From Cephalotus follicularis (lineage: Eukaryota; Streptophyta; Magnoliopsida; Oxalidales; Cephalotaceae): 64,000 bases of DNA. A program made the translations under genes and the position numbers. The notes beneath the pieces are model-generated. The model made no database searches. It was given only the letters and a program-made list of their open reading frames with translations, and was not told the DNA's origin. Numbering within the stretch: the stretch's first letter is position 1; the number at the start of each line of letters is the position of its first letter. Below, one piece after another: positions 46,635 to 58,396 of the stretch. The DNA lies in contig BDDD01001628.1 in the NCBI GenBank assembly GCA_001972305.1, positions 3,888 through 67,887 of the forward strand. Reading direction: 5' to 3'.

Positions 46635-47369
46635 ATCTCCCCCTTTTTGATGATGACAAAACAAACACAATAAAAAGAATAAAAACTTAATACCAAATGT
46701 GAGAATAACACAAATATAACTTTCCTTTAGATTTTGCATGAAGCTTTGCTCATTATACCAAAAGACAAAACATATACAAATTTAAGCATTCATTATAGAG
46801 CAAACATCACTCCCTCTTAATGGGATATCCATCAAAAAAAATATTAAACACATTTTAATGTAGCCTTTTAATTTCTCAAGCATATGTAGCCTTAAACATC
46901 TCCCCCTTTTTGGAAATCATCAAAAAGGCTAAGGAGTTGTAAAACATCCCTTGGCTTTATGCAATAAAAATCAATCTCACATAAACAACAAATAAGTATC
47001 AATTATACATTATGCCATTAAATCAAACAAATATCAATAAGTAAAATATCAACAACAAACAATCTCCCCCTGAATAAATCAATTCACTAACACTTTTAAA
47101 AGCAATATATCAAATTATTCAAGGAGATCATATATCAATATTCACATATCATCAAGAATGAAACTTATTGTAAACAAATTTTAAACTTGCAATGCATAAA
47201 AATATTTCCAATAACAGAAAATTATAATTCCAAATTCATCAATAGAAATGTTGTCCAACATTGAAACTCATGTCAATAACAACTCAATTAAACCATAATC
47301 CAAGAGTTTTAAAAACAAAAACAAAATCACATAAAAGATGTACAGGAATTTGCAAAAACAGAAACTGGA
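46635..47369 (-). other. Polypurine tract and 3' non-coding region
   Basis: In minus sense, ATCAAAAAGGGGGAGAT abuts the LTR, a typical SIRE tract. The remaining 700 bp are AT-rich without genes. A second purine run (AAAAAGGGGGAGAT) occurs near 46900-46915. Confidence 0.7.
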
Positions 47370-48512
47370 AATCATGCTTTTTCTTCTCCTCCTTCTTCTT
47401 CTTCTTCTTCAGATTCCGAAGATGAGATATCCGTAGCTTCAATCAATCCTTTTGTAATCATCTTCTTCTCTATTCTTCTAGTTCTTCTTTTTTTTATCAT
47501 AAAAAAGATCAATGAACTCTCCTCGCAAGTTGTCCATCTTAATGTTGAGTTTCTTCATCTCAGATAAAATAGAAGAATCCGAGCTGCTGCTAGCTTGCTG
47601 TTATGGTGCAGGGGTAGGTCTAACCCTTTGTGCTTCACCTTGCTCCTCTAACCCTTCACCTTCAATTCTGCTTTTTCTTCTACCTCCTTCCTTAGGCAGC
47701 CAAATATTTCCTTTACCACTCTCATACACTCTCTTTCATCCCATTCTCTTCAATGAGGAAGCATTGTAAATATCTCCAGCATCAATTCTAGAAGCAACCT
47801 CATTTCCAATCACAATTCCAAAATGAGAAATGATCTCGGTGATCACCATTCCGTATGGTAATGCACCATCATCATTAGAAGTTGCTCTAAGCATATTCTT
47901 CATGATCAAGTGGGGAGGGTTCAAGGCTTTACCAGTCACCACATGCCACATAATGTACAAATCTTGGTAGCTCATTTTCTCATGCCCACCGGAAGTAGGG
48001 AGAATATGAGTGGCTATGATGTGGTAGAGTAGCCTATGTTCAGCACCAAGAAGGTTTGTAGGTTTGGCCATACCTCAAAAAATGTTCTCATTTGGGTAAA
48101 ATACCCTTAAACAGTCCTCAAGCACAAGCTCGGGATCCTCTGGCCATTTCTTTGTTTCAAAGAATTTTGATCCAACAGCAGGGACACTTAAAATATTTCT
48201 TAATAATTTATCATCAAATTTTATCATGGTCCTATTCACCTTGGTCTTAATTTCCAAAGAATCATAATCATCACTAACATTAACCATATTGCTATAAAAT
48301 TCTTTTACTAGCTCAACATAATAAGGGGCATTGATGGTAAAATAATCTTTCCATCCTAAGGCAGTAAACCATTGCTCTAATTGAAAATTATCACCAGAAG
48401 TAAAAGCAAAATCAACAACCCTACCACATAGCACCTTTCTTCCACCATAGCTGTTCTTGTATCGGGCTCCAGATGGGGTCTTTCCTCTATGTGATGAGTG
48501 CTTTTTCGGCAT
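47370..48512 (-). CDS. Plant transposon protein ORF of SIRE-like element
   Basis: It begins MPKKHSSHRGKTPSG at 48512. Motifs GRVVDFAFTSGDN, WFTALGWKDYF and YYVELVKEFYSNM are followed by LLYHIIATHILPTSGGHEKM and YQDLYIMWHVVTG near 47950, and an acidic Glu-rich tail near 47400. This matches the domain annotated as putative plant transposon protein (Transposase_32 type), found in SIRE- and Ogre-derived elements; its role is unknown. It does not resemble a DDE transposase. Broken at least once. Confidence 0.65.
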
Positions 48513-49475
48513 GGTTGATGTATGCAGGTTGAAGTTTTAAAGAGATTTTGGTGATTGAAATCGGTTTTTCAGAGAAAATCAGAAGAGGGAAAAGTTAGGT
48601 TTTGACGCTAAAAGGAATGTGTGTAGACGAAAATGCCCAAAACAATATATATCAGGTGTTTAGGCATCGACGAATAACATACACGTTGACGTTAATCGTG
48701 TACATTCATGTACAGGGGATAATAACGTTAACATCATTGTTGACGTGAAAACATAACGTTAACGCTAATCTATAGCGTTGACGCTAAAAGCATAGAAGGG
48801 GTATATATATTCATTAACGTTTATATAATGCGTTGACGCAAAAACATAGAAATGAAAACATTTTCGTTAACGCTTAAAAAACAAAGGTTGTATATATGTT
48901 AATGTGTATATTTACGTTGACGTAAATATATAGCTTTGACGTGAAAACGCTTAAAACATGAAAACTTTGATTTTTCAAAATATTTTAACAAACTCTTTCA
49001 TTCAAAAACTTTGTCACTTTAAAACATTGAGAAATATGGCACATTCAAAAACAGCAAACAAAATAATGCATACATAATTATTCATTGCATAATCGAACAA
49101 TTCAATCAACAATCATATAACATTTGAACAATAAGAATAATAAACACTTACAATATGTGTGCTTGGATCATCTTTTTGTCCAATCTTCTTCAAGCACACC
49201 TACAAAACAAAAAAAGTTCATTTTTTTGGTACCCAAAAGGTTTTGGGTCCTTTTGCATTAGTAGGAAAAGTTTCTTTTGGAACACATATCCTTTTAACAT
49301 TTGTATTTGTTCTTCTAAACCAACAAGTTGTAGAAACATGTCCAAATTTTCCACAATAATTGCAATTAACCATATTCTTCTTTCTATTCAACAATTTATT
49401 AAAATGTTGTACCTTGTTTATTCATCAAAACCTAAATCGGCTTTGTCAAAAACACAACGTTGCATTCCTAGCAAC
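48513..49475 (-). other. Interval between the two SIRE-like ORFs
   Basis: A C-terminal gag-like remnant with a Cys/His knuckle (about 49380-49150) lies nearest gag. Then comes AT-rich non-coding sequence with an array of GTTGACG/GTTAACG words at 48660-48950, the same words as in the LTRs. Confidence 0.6.
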
Positions 49476-50828
49476 TTATCCAGTTTTATTACTACTATCA
49501 GAAAATTTTGAAAAAGTCTTTTTTAAAGCATCTATTTCCATTTTCAAATCTGAATTTTCTTTTTCTAAAGTAGAATTCTTTTCAATTAAACATTCATCAT
49601 TTTTCAATTCCAAAATATGATTTTTCAATTCAGCATTTTCTTTAGCTCTATCCTTAGCTATTTTCTTTAAGAATTGATATTCTTTATTAAGATCATCCAA
49701 GACATCAATTAATTCATTATATTCATTTTGAAGATCATTATAACTAAGGGATGAAGAACATACCTCATTTTCGTCTTCCATAGCCATAAAAGCAATGTTG
49801 GCAATTTCCTTGTTTTTGTCCTCGTCCAAACTTGAATCATCGCTATCGCTCCATGTTGCGATCATAGCTTTATTTTTGTCATTTTTCTTCTTTAATTTAG
49901 GACAATCAGGCCTTATGTGACCAGGTTTGTTGCATTCATAACAAATCACTTCTTTTTCATCTTTGTCACTTTTACTTGAATCTTCTTTCGTTTGGAACTT
50001 CTTCAATTGCTTCTTTGAAAAATTCTTTTTGTTCAATAGTATTCTTCTAATCCTCTTTGTAAGTGAAGCCATTTCATCCTCATCGCTTTCCTTATCTTTT
50101 AACGCTTTCAAGGCAATCGTCTTTTTCTTTGGCTCATTCCTTGCTTGATCATTCATTCTAAGCTCATGTGTCATCAAGGATCCCAGCAAGTCTTCTAAAG
50201 GCAAAGTTGATAAATCTTTCGCTTCTTCTATTGCCGTGACTTTTGGTTCCCATGATTTTGGTAGACACCTAAGAATCTTGCTCACAAGTTCATGGTTAGT
50301 GTATACATTTCCAAGACCTTTTAGAGCATTAATAATATCATTGAAACGAGCATACATACTAGAAATATTTTCATTCTCAAGCATAGTAAATAGCTCATAA
50401 TCATGCACTAATCGGTTTATCTTGGTGTCCTTTGCCTGGTTGGTTCCTTCGTAGGTAACCATTAACCTATCCCACATTTCCTTCGCAGAATCAATGGATA
50501 AAACACGATTGAATTCACTAGGACTCAAAGCACAAAATATAACATGTTTTGCCTTAGCATTCAACTGAAGCAAATTATAGTCATGATCATTAAACTCATT
50601 ATTCATTTTCAGAGTCCTTTGACCATAAACTATTTTAGTGGGAACTTCAGGACCATTAGTAATTATATTCCACAATTGATAATCCAAAGATTGAATGAAA
50701 ATGGTCATACGAGTTTTCCAATAACTATAATTGTTTCCATCAAAGCTAATAGGCTTGTTGATAGATTGACTCACATTATCATTAAAGAAGGTTGCCAGGA
50801 TCAAACTAATTTTAATTAAGATTAACAA
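49476..50828 (-). CDS. gag of SIRE-like element, 450-codon open frame
   Basis: It starts near the primer site. PISFDGNNYSYWKTRM (DUF4219/UBN2 type) lies near 50745, QLWNIITNGPEVP follows, and the gag core CALSPSEFNRVLSIDSAKEM then GLGNVYTNHELVSKILRCLP comes next. A CCHC knuckle CYECNKPGHIRPDC lies near 49935, followed by an acidic segment and a coiled coil (about residues 340-440). This is the longest intact frame in the window, consistent with Gag being the product that a non-autonomous element retains. Confidence 0.88.
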   Translation of the reverse strand: MLILIKISLILATFFNDNVSQSINKPISFDGNNYSYWKTRMTIFIQSLDYQLWNIITNGPEVPTKIVYGQRTLKMNNEFNDHDYNLLQLNAKAKHVIFCALSPSEFNRVLSIDSAKEMWDRLMVTYEGTNQAKDTKINRLVHDYELFTMLENENISSMYARFNDIINALKGLGNVYTNHELVSKILRCLPKSWEPKVTAIEEAKDLSTLPLEDLLGSLMTHELRMNDQARNEPKKKTIALKALKDKESDEDEMASLTKRIRRILLNKKNFSKKQLKKFQTKEDSSKSDKDEKEVICYECNKPGHIRPDCPKLKKKNDKNKAMIATWSDSDDSSLDEDKNKEIANIAFMAMEDENEVCSSSLSYNDLQNEYNELIDVLDDLNKEYQFLKKIAKDRAKENAELKNHILELKNDECLIEKNSTLEKENSDLKMEIDALKKTFSKFSDSSNKTG

Positions 50829-50836
50829 TTAGAACC

Positions 50837-50848
50837 GCTCTGATACCA
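50837..50848 (-). other. Primer-binding site, tRNA-iMet
   Basis: Minus strand TGGTATCAGAGC, two bases inside the LTR edge at 50851. Confidence 0.9.
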
Positions 50849-50850
50849 AG

Positions 50851-52098
50851 TGTTGGTCCACAAAAAGCAACCAAGAGGGGGTTGAATTGATTATACGGAA
50901 AATAACCACCATTTTTAAGATTAAAAACAAGAATGATAATATCAATCAAAACACACAAGACAATAAAATAATTTACAAATAAAGTAAAAAGTAAGAGAAG
51001 AAAGATTCAAATTATTTTATAGTGGTTCGGCAAACCGTGCCTACGTCCATTCTCCCAAGCCGTACTTGAGGTTCCACTAGAATGTAATCCCCCGATCACA
51101 AACAATAACTCTGGATTTTTACAAGTTTAATCATAACTTGAATTTTTGGGAGCTAAATCTTAACTTTTGAGTAAGGTACTAACGACCTTGGGTTACACAA
51201 ATAAGAGATTGTGTGTTTGTGTTTTCTTTCACCTCTAAAAGGTTGTATATGAAAATGATATCTCAGAAATCAATATCAAAAGATATAGCAATAACAAAAG
51301 CTCTTAAGAATGATAAAACACTTGTAGGTTTGCTTTGATACTTTGTTTGATTCTCACTTGATTTTGATTGATGAATTCTTGATGAATTTAGCCTCTATTT
51401 ATAGTCTTCAAAAGATTGTAGCCGTTTCTAGAGTCCAGGAATCGTCAGAGAGCCATTTGAATGAAGTAAGGAAAGGATCACACCATTTCAGCACCTTCAT
51501 TTCTTGCATATTTCATGTCTGGCTGTCATTGGGGTTGACGTGTACGCATGGCGTTGACGTCTATCTCCTTATGCGTTAACTCCTGTGGCTTTCTGCGTTG
51601 ATACTCCAAGCTTTTCTTCAGCTTCAACTCTATTCACGTTGACGCTCATACATGGCATTGACGCTAATATCATTTGAGTTGACTCCATAGTATCTTCACG
51701 TTAACTTCCAAACTCACTGTCCAAAATGTGCACCATTTGCGTTGACGTCTATAGACAAGGTGTTGACTCCACTTGTTTTCTGCGTTGACGTTCAAGTCTC
51801 CATCACATTTTGACGTTGACGTCTTCCTTAAGGCGTTGACGTAAATCATAATTTTCCGAGCACTTTGACGTGGATAATGAATGACATTGACGAGAATCAT
51901 CCTTTCAAGCCAGGACATGTACTTATTCCCAGCACGTTAACGCCTATATCATAGTCGTTGATGCCAATAGTTCTGATATGCAAGTTTTAGCTTTCTTACA
52001 ATGCAAGTTAACTTGGTTAAAGATTCCTTCACATCAAACAAACACATTAGGTGTTTTGTAATCATCAAAATAAGGATTGTAACATATAAATGTCAACA
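50851..52098 (-). repeat. 5' LTR of pol-less SIRE-like element
   Basis: Starts TGTTGGTCCAC and ends TGTCAACA. Minus-strand TATAAATA at 51403-51396. Nine exact GTTGAC words lie at 51530-51845, with further variants to 51965, all on the plus strand. Confidence 0.9.
51396..51403 (-). promoter_or_regulatory. TATA box of SIRE-like LTR
   Basis: TATAAATA in element sense, in the expected position between the word array (U3) and the start of the transcribed part; conserved in the other LTR at 45919-45912. Confidence 0.6.
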
Positions 52099-52103
52099 AA
52101 GAC

Positions 52104-54542
52104 TGGTGGAGATGAGGAGGTTATATCCTTCTCCAAGGTTGACTATGAGGGAGTACGTCTCCCTCATGATGATCTAGTGGTGGTGACTCTTCTCGTGGAG
52201 CTTTTCACTATGAAGAGGATTCTTATTGATAGCGGGAGCTCATCGGATATCTTGTACAAGCCTGCTTTTGACCAACTAAGGATTCCGATCGACCAACTCA
52301 GGCCCGTAAAAACCCCACTTTTGGGCTTTGCAGGTGAGATGGTCCATCCTCTGGGATCCATCGACCTGTCCGTGGTTGCAGTTGCTACCCCAAGTCAGAC
52401 CCAGGTAGAAATGACATTCTTGGTGGTAGCACGTCAAGCCCGTACAATGCTATAGTCAGGCACCCGGTATTAAATTTGATAGAGATGATAGTGTCCACGA
52501 GACACTCATTGATCAAAATTCCTAACAAGGTTTGGCGTGGGGGAAGCCCGAGGAGACCAACAGGTAGCAAGGCAGTGTTACAATACTACCATAATGGACA
52601 AGGGAAAAGAGAAGGCCTTGTCTATAGCAAATGTGGAGCTCAGAGGCGAAGTGGAGCCCGACGTCCACAGCCTGTTGAAGATGTGGTGCAAGTGCCCATG
52701 AAAGAGGGCAATGGAGAGAGAGTATTCCAAGTTGGCTCACAACTTGGAGAGGTGGAGAAACGGGAACTTATAATGTTCCTCAAGAATAATAAATATGTGT
52801 TTGCTTGGTCGGTAGAGGAGGTCCCTGGGATTAGCCGAAAGGTGATGGTCCATAAGCTAAGCACGAATCCTATGAGGCCTCCGACCAACCAAAAGCAAAG
52901 GAACTTCGCTCCCGAGAGGCAGAAGGTAATAGCAGAGGAGGTGAGAAAGCTATTACAAGCGGGGTTCATTAGGGAGTGTATTATTCTGACTGGCTGGCGA
53001 ACCCGGTCCTAGTCAAGAAAGCAAATGGCAAATGGAGGATGTGTATTGATTTTACCGACCTCAACAAGGCTTGTCCCAAAGATCACTTCCCCCTTCCGAA
53101 GATTGATCAGTCGGTGGATGTGACCTCGGGGTATAGGATGTTAAGCTTCTTGGACACCTACTCGGGATATAATCAAATCCCCATGTATGGGCCCGATGAG
53201 AACAAGACAGCTTTCATCACTGACAGAGGCATGTACTGCTACAAAGTCATTACCTTTGGATTGAAGAATACAGGGGCGACCTACCAACGATTGGTCAACA
53301 AAATCTTTGAACCTCAGATCGAGAGGAATATGGAGGTTTATGTTGACGATATGCTTGTCAAGACACCAGTAAGGAGCCCACACATTAAAGACTTGGAGAA
53401 AACTTTTGAGGTACTGAGAAGATACAAAATGAAGCTCAATCCTTCTAAGTGTACTTTTGGGGTCACTTCTGGTAAGTTCCTCGGGTTCATGGTCTCAAGC
53501 AGAGGGATAGAGGACAACATGGAGAAAATTTTAGCAATTCAGAGCATGAGGCCTTCTCAGACCATCAGGGATATATAGAAGTTGAATGGCAGAATAGCAG
53601 CCCTGAGCAGGTTTGTTTCAAAATCAGCAGAAAAATGCCTTCCTTTTTTCAAAGTGCTGAGAGATCCCAAGGGATTTTCTCGGTCGGATGAATGTTAGGC
53701 AGTCTTCGACAAGTTGAAGGAATACTTAGCTTCCCCTCATATGATATCAAAACCTAAGGATGGGGAAGACTTGTATTTGTACCTTACTGCAACATCGGGT
53801 GCAGTGAGTGCAGTGCTTGTCAGGGAAGGGGAGAAAGTTTTGAGGCTAGTATACTATGTCAGTAAAGCCTTGAATGACGCTGAGGGAAGGTATCCGGAGG
53901 TGGAAAGTTTGCTTATGCTATGATTATAGCTGCGAGGAAGTTAAGGTCATACTTCCAAGCCCATAACATAAAGGTCTTGACCGACCAACCACTAAGACAA
54001 GTCCTAGCAAAGCTAGACATCTCGGGTAGATTGATCAAGTGGTCGGTTGAGTTGGGTGAGTATGACGTGAGGTCGAAGCCAGACCAGTAATAAAATCACA
54101 GGTTTTGGCCTACTTTGTAGGATATCATACACTTACAGAGTGTATGGAAGAAGACACCTCTAAAGAAGAGAAGGGGTTATGGAGGTTGTCCGTGGATGAC
54201 TCATCCCGCGTCTCTGGCAGTGGAGCAGGATTTGTGTTGACTAGCCCAGATGGGTGGACCTTAGAGTATGCTCTAAGATTCGGCTTCAAAGCCACAAACA
54301 ATGAAGCCGAGTGGGAAGTTCTGATCGCCTGACTGACAATTGCAAAGCACTTAGAGGTTCAAAAAGTAGAGACCTCTAATGATTCTCAGTTGGTAGTTGT
54401 TCTGGTGAGTGGAGAGTATGAAACCAGAGAAGATTCTATGGCTAAATACTTAGCACATGTTCAGAGTTTGAAGTCGGCTTTCCAAGTGTTCAGAGTTTTG
54501 AAGGTACCTAGAGTAGAAAATGCCCGAGCAGACCAGTTGTCT
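52104..54542 (+). CDS. Tat protease, RT, RNase H and second RNase H
   Basis: Protease: FSKVDYEGVRLPHDDLVV, then the active site ILIDSGSSSDILY near 52220. RT: NGKWRMCIDFTDLNKACPKD (53024), SFLDTYSGYNQIPM, FGLKNTGATYQRLVNKIF, catalytic YVDDMLVKTPVRS near 53340, CTFGVTSGKFLGFMVSSRG. Gypsy RNase H: LYLTATSGAVSAVLVREGEK near 53775, then LTDQPLRQVLAKLDISGR near 53975. Archaeal-type RNase H: SVDDSSRVSGSGAGFVL (54190), ATNNEAEWEVLIA, VPRVENARADQLSKL up to the solo LTR. Broken in several frames. Confidence 0.9.
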
Positions 54543-54547
54543 AAACT

Positions 54548-57042
54548 TGTAATACCCGTAATTTTAATTCAATATATATTATACAATTAATGAATAAAAA
54601 ATACATTGATTCGAAAATTTGATGCTTAATTACCATTTTATTAAGCTAACTATTGATTATGGTTTGAATTGAGAGGCTTAACTGAGATAAAAAGAAAGTT
54701 GATTAAATGAGGTTAAAAATCAAATTTTGGCACCAACCGTCGATGCCCAACGCCAAGGCATTAACGCTTTGGAGATAACCGTCGACGCTTTGAAGTTTAA
54801 ATACGTGTCAATTGGAAAGATGTAATAGCTTACGTGGCTTGGGCAGAGCAGTGACTTAACCGACAACGCCCAAGGAGAAACCGGGGACTCTTTGAGCGGT
54901 GCCAGGTGTGGAATACGTGTTGAATGGAATGGAGCTGTGGCGTTAAACATTTCCTTGCATGGTAGGTGTCTTAATCGTGTCAACAACACATCAATGCATG
55001 TCACCAGCTGCTCACCGGCTGAGGTTAGAATCTTGCATGTGTCCTAAACCTGCAAACCTGTAAGCAGCAAGAAAGAGAAAGAAATGGAGAGAGAAGAGAG
55101 AAAATGCTGGAATTTAGAGTTAATAGAATCAGACGAATTCCTGGGCATTGAACCTTTATATCAGTTGTTGAGAGAGTGAATTTTAGTGTTAGAAACATTG
55201 TAAAAGAGAGGAATTGCTCTGGACAATTTCTGGAATTGCATGTTGGAAATTAGAGTTGCAAAGTGAGTTTTGAAGGTTATATTCTCACTGGTAAGCTACT
55301 GTTTCAGTTTTAGTTGATGTTATCTTAGTTAATCAGTAAGCATGCATGCTGAGTTCGTTTCTATATCTTCTGTGTTCATGCAAACATAGATTGAACTATG
55401 AGATTATTGGAGATTGTTGGAATTGAAGAATATTGGACTTAGAGAGAAGAATCATTCAATTGATTCTGGGATAAGCGATTGAGGTAGGGGTTTTTGACAT
55501 GTTTTTGAACATATAACATGTATGTCGTGTGGTGATGATTTGTAAATGATTATATGTTGAACTGAATTGGAATTGGACTAAGATTATGCATGCACTGTTT
55601 TAATTGTTGATGTTGTAAATTTCCTATTCGTCATAAAGCGCCTACGCTTAGTATATAACCATCGACGCTTAAGGCGTAAATGTCGACGCCTTAGCCAATT
55701 ACATCGATGCTTAGGGAATGAACACTATCAACGCTTTAGGCATACCGTTGACGCTTTGGAGATAAGCGGAGACGCTTTAGTCGCAACTATCGATGTTTTA
55801 GTGTACTGTCTTGGCTAATCGTACGAATTTACACTAGTTTCCAATGGGGATGGTTTCCATAATCAACCTCTACTATGTGTAATCATTTTATAGCTTTGGA
55901 CAGCTATTGAAACTACTGTTTAATTGCATATTTTTGGGAGATGAATGTATTACTGTTGTTCTTGAAATTGATTGAATGGTTGTTGTGCATTGCATATCAT
56001 TCAAAGTGTTAATTGTTACCAGTGTTCAAATACTACTGTTAAAGTGTTGCAAAGGGTTTCAAGAACTATGTGCTATATGCACAACTGCTGTTTACTGTTT
56101 GAAATACTGAGTGCTTCATGCACAAATTACTGTTACTGTTATCTTGTTCTGTACGAGAACCTACTGAAAGTGTTACTGCTATTTTGTCCCAAATGAGGAC
56201 CACTGAAACTGTTTACTGTTTTACTGTTTTCTCTACAAATAGACCAAATGTTTTGTTACATTATATATGTAATACACTGTATTGACTGTGATTGTTAGTT
56301 TCTGTTAGCTAAGTGATAGGAGCCATCACTGACTACGGAGGTGGACCTATGTGCCAGGAGTTGGCTAGAGCTTTCACCAAATTTATCGGCAATGCCGATC
56401 GTGACTGTTAGCTACCTGCTAAATGTCGGCAGTACTGTTTACCTTTTCTGCCATCATCAGAGTGCATGGTGGTAGTTAGGTGGTGCGCAGTTTGTGCTAG
56501 GAGTTAGCAACATGTGTCACCCACTACTGGTCTTCGGACAACTGAGTGATTGTACCCTTGAGCGGTATCTTTGATAACTGATTGACTGTAGCCACTTGGC
56601 ATGTTTTCGTATATATTGGCATATATATAAACTGTTTCAAAAATCATAAATGTCAAGCATGATTACATATATATTTTCATATTCATGCACAATTCCTACT
56701 TAGCCGAGTGAGGACAAAGGCTAACCCCCTACAATTTCATATTGAAGTGAATGTGTTGTGGACCTACGGCTGAAGCTATACTCGGAGGCTTCTTATTTTA
56801 AGGTTGTTAATGTTGATTTGTAATAGGTCATACTTCCGTTATGTTATATTTACATTTCAGATGTGTAATGTATAACTTGTATTGTACTTGTAAGCATGTA
56901 GTGTGGGCTGTATGCAAATACTTAAAATAATCCAGTATATCGAATGCTTCCGCAAAGTATTAATTTATTTGGATTATTGGTAAATGTTGGATTATTAACT
57001 GATAACCATATATATGTTGTTAATGGAAAACGGGGTATGACA
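54548..57042 (+). repeat. Solo LTR C, Tekay-like, 2.5 kb
   Basis: Flanked by AAACT on both sides (54543-54547 and 57043-57047). Starts TGTAATACCCG and ends CGGGGTATGACA. It shares an identical 38-bp stretch (56696-56733) and other similarity with the Tekay LTRs in inverted orientation, so it lies in plus orientation. It holds GTCGACGC-like words at 54738-54800 and 55640-55800 and ACTGTTTACTGTT words at 56000-56240. No coding region. Confidence 0.88.
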
Positions 57043-57047
57043 AAACT

Positions 57048-58396
57048 AGCCACTGCGGAGGAGTTGAAAAAAAACCAAACCGTGCTAGTGGACTATCTGG
57101 ATAGGCCTACCATTTTAGAGATTGATGTGATGGACATAGATGCACCACAGGAGCCGAACTGGATGACTCCAATTATCAGTTGTCTAAGGAATGAGATTTT
57201 TCCCGAGGACCCATTGGAGGCGAGAAAACTGGTGTACAGATCGAATAGATATCAACTCCGAGATGGGATCCTCTACAAAAGGTCTTTTTCTTTTTCCTTG
57301 AATGAGATGCTTGACTCCCCTAGAGGCCGATTATGCTCTAAAGGAAGTCCATGAAGGAGTATGTGGCAACCACATGGGGGGCAGAACCTTGTCCAACAAA
57401 TTGTTGAGGCAGAGCTATTTCTGGCTGACCATGTACCAGGGCGTCATAGACTTAGTGAGGAAGTGTGATAAGTGTCAGAGGAATGCTAACATAAGCAGAA
57501 GACCCTCAGAGCCTTTGACATCTATCACGGCCCCTTGGCCCTTTGCGCAATGGGGGATGGACTTTGTCGGACCACTTCCAATAGCAACAGGGCAGCGGAA
57601 GTACTTGATTGTGGCAGTGGATTATTTCACCAAATTGGTAGAAGCCGAGCCCCTGAACACAATTATGGAGAAGAACATGGAAAGTTTTGTGTGGAAGTCC
57701 ATCATCTGCAGATTTGGAGTCCCGAGGATAATAGCCTCAGATAATGGTAAACAGTTTGACTGTCAAGCATTCCGTGATTTTTGTAAAGAGTGGAGAATTG
57801 AGCATAGGCTTGCCACAGTAGCCTACCCCCAAAGCAATGGTCAAGCCGAGGTGATTAACAGACAGATCATCTCGGGGTTAAAAAAGTGCCTTGAGGATAG
57901 AAAGGGTAGATGGACAGAGGAGCTACCACGTGTACTATGGGCATATAGAACCACTCCTCGGACCACAACAGGTGAGTCCCCATACAGCCTTTGTTTTGGA
58001 GCAGAAGCCATGATACCGCTGGAAATTGGAGTGCAGTCACCAAGGGTCGTGCATTTCAGTGAAGAGAATAATGAAGAAGGATTAAGGAACCTCCTTGATT
58101 TAATGGAATAGCTCAGAGATACAGCAACTATCAAAGTTGTGGCCTACCAACAAAGAGTGAGCCGTTATTACAACAAAAGGGTAAACCCCCGACCACTAAG
58201 GGAAGGAGATTTAGTCCTCCGCAATGCAGCTATAGCAGATCTGACCGGTACCAGAGGAAAATTAGCTCCGAATTGGGAAGGACCCTACAAGGTGAAAAGA
58301 GTGCTCTGCTCAGGAACATTCAAACTTGAAACTTTGGGGGGCAGGGAGATTCCTAGAGCTTGGAATGCCGAGCATCTGAGGAAGTACTACCAGTGA
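57048..58396 (+). CDS. Tat integrase region
   Basis: N-terminal part WMTPIISCLRNEIFPEDP (57158). Zinc-binding part: HEGVCGNHMGGRTLSNKLLR and CDKCQRNA. Core: WGMDFVGPLPIATGQRKYLI (57550), DYFTKLVEAEPL, FGVPRIIASDNGKQFD, YPQSNGQAEVINRQI (57825, catalytic Glu). C-terminal part: VNPRPLREGDLVLRN and GKLAPNWEGPYKVKRVL, ending at 58396. It joins viral-type DNA to the genome. The 269 codons from 57302 are open. Broken before and after. Confidence 0.9.

Larger units (their letters stand above)
45341..52098 (-). mobile_element. SIRE-like copia element without pol
   Basis: LTRs at 45341-46634 and 50851-52098, perfect AAGAC target duplication (45336-45340 and 52099-52103), primer site at 50848-50837 and polypurine tract at 46650-46635 set both ends and the minus orientation. 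Inside are gag (50828-49476) and a second ORF (48512-47370). No protease, integrase, RT or RNase H motif is found in any frame of 46650-50830. It is therefore a non-autonomous derivative that would have depended on a relative. LTRs differ by about 5-6 percent over the first 350 bp by hand, plus a deletion of about 27 bp. Confidence 0.88.
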
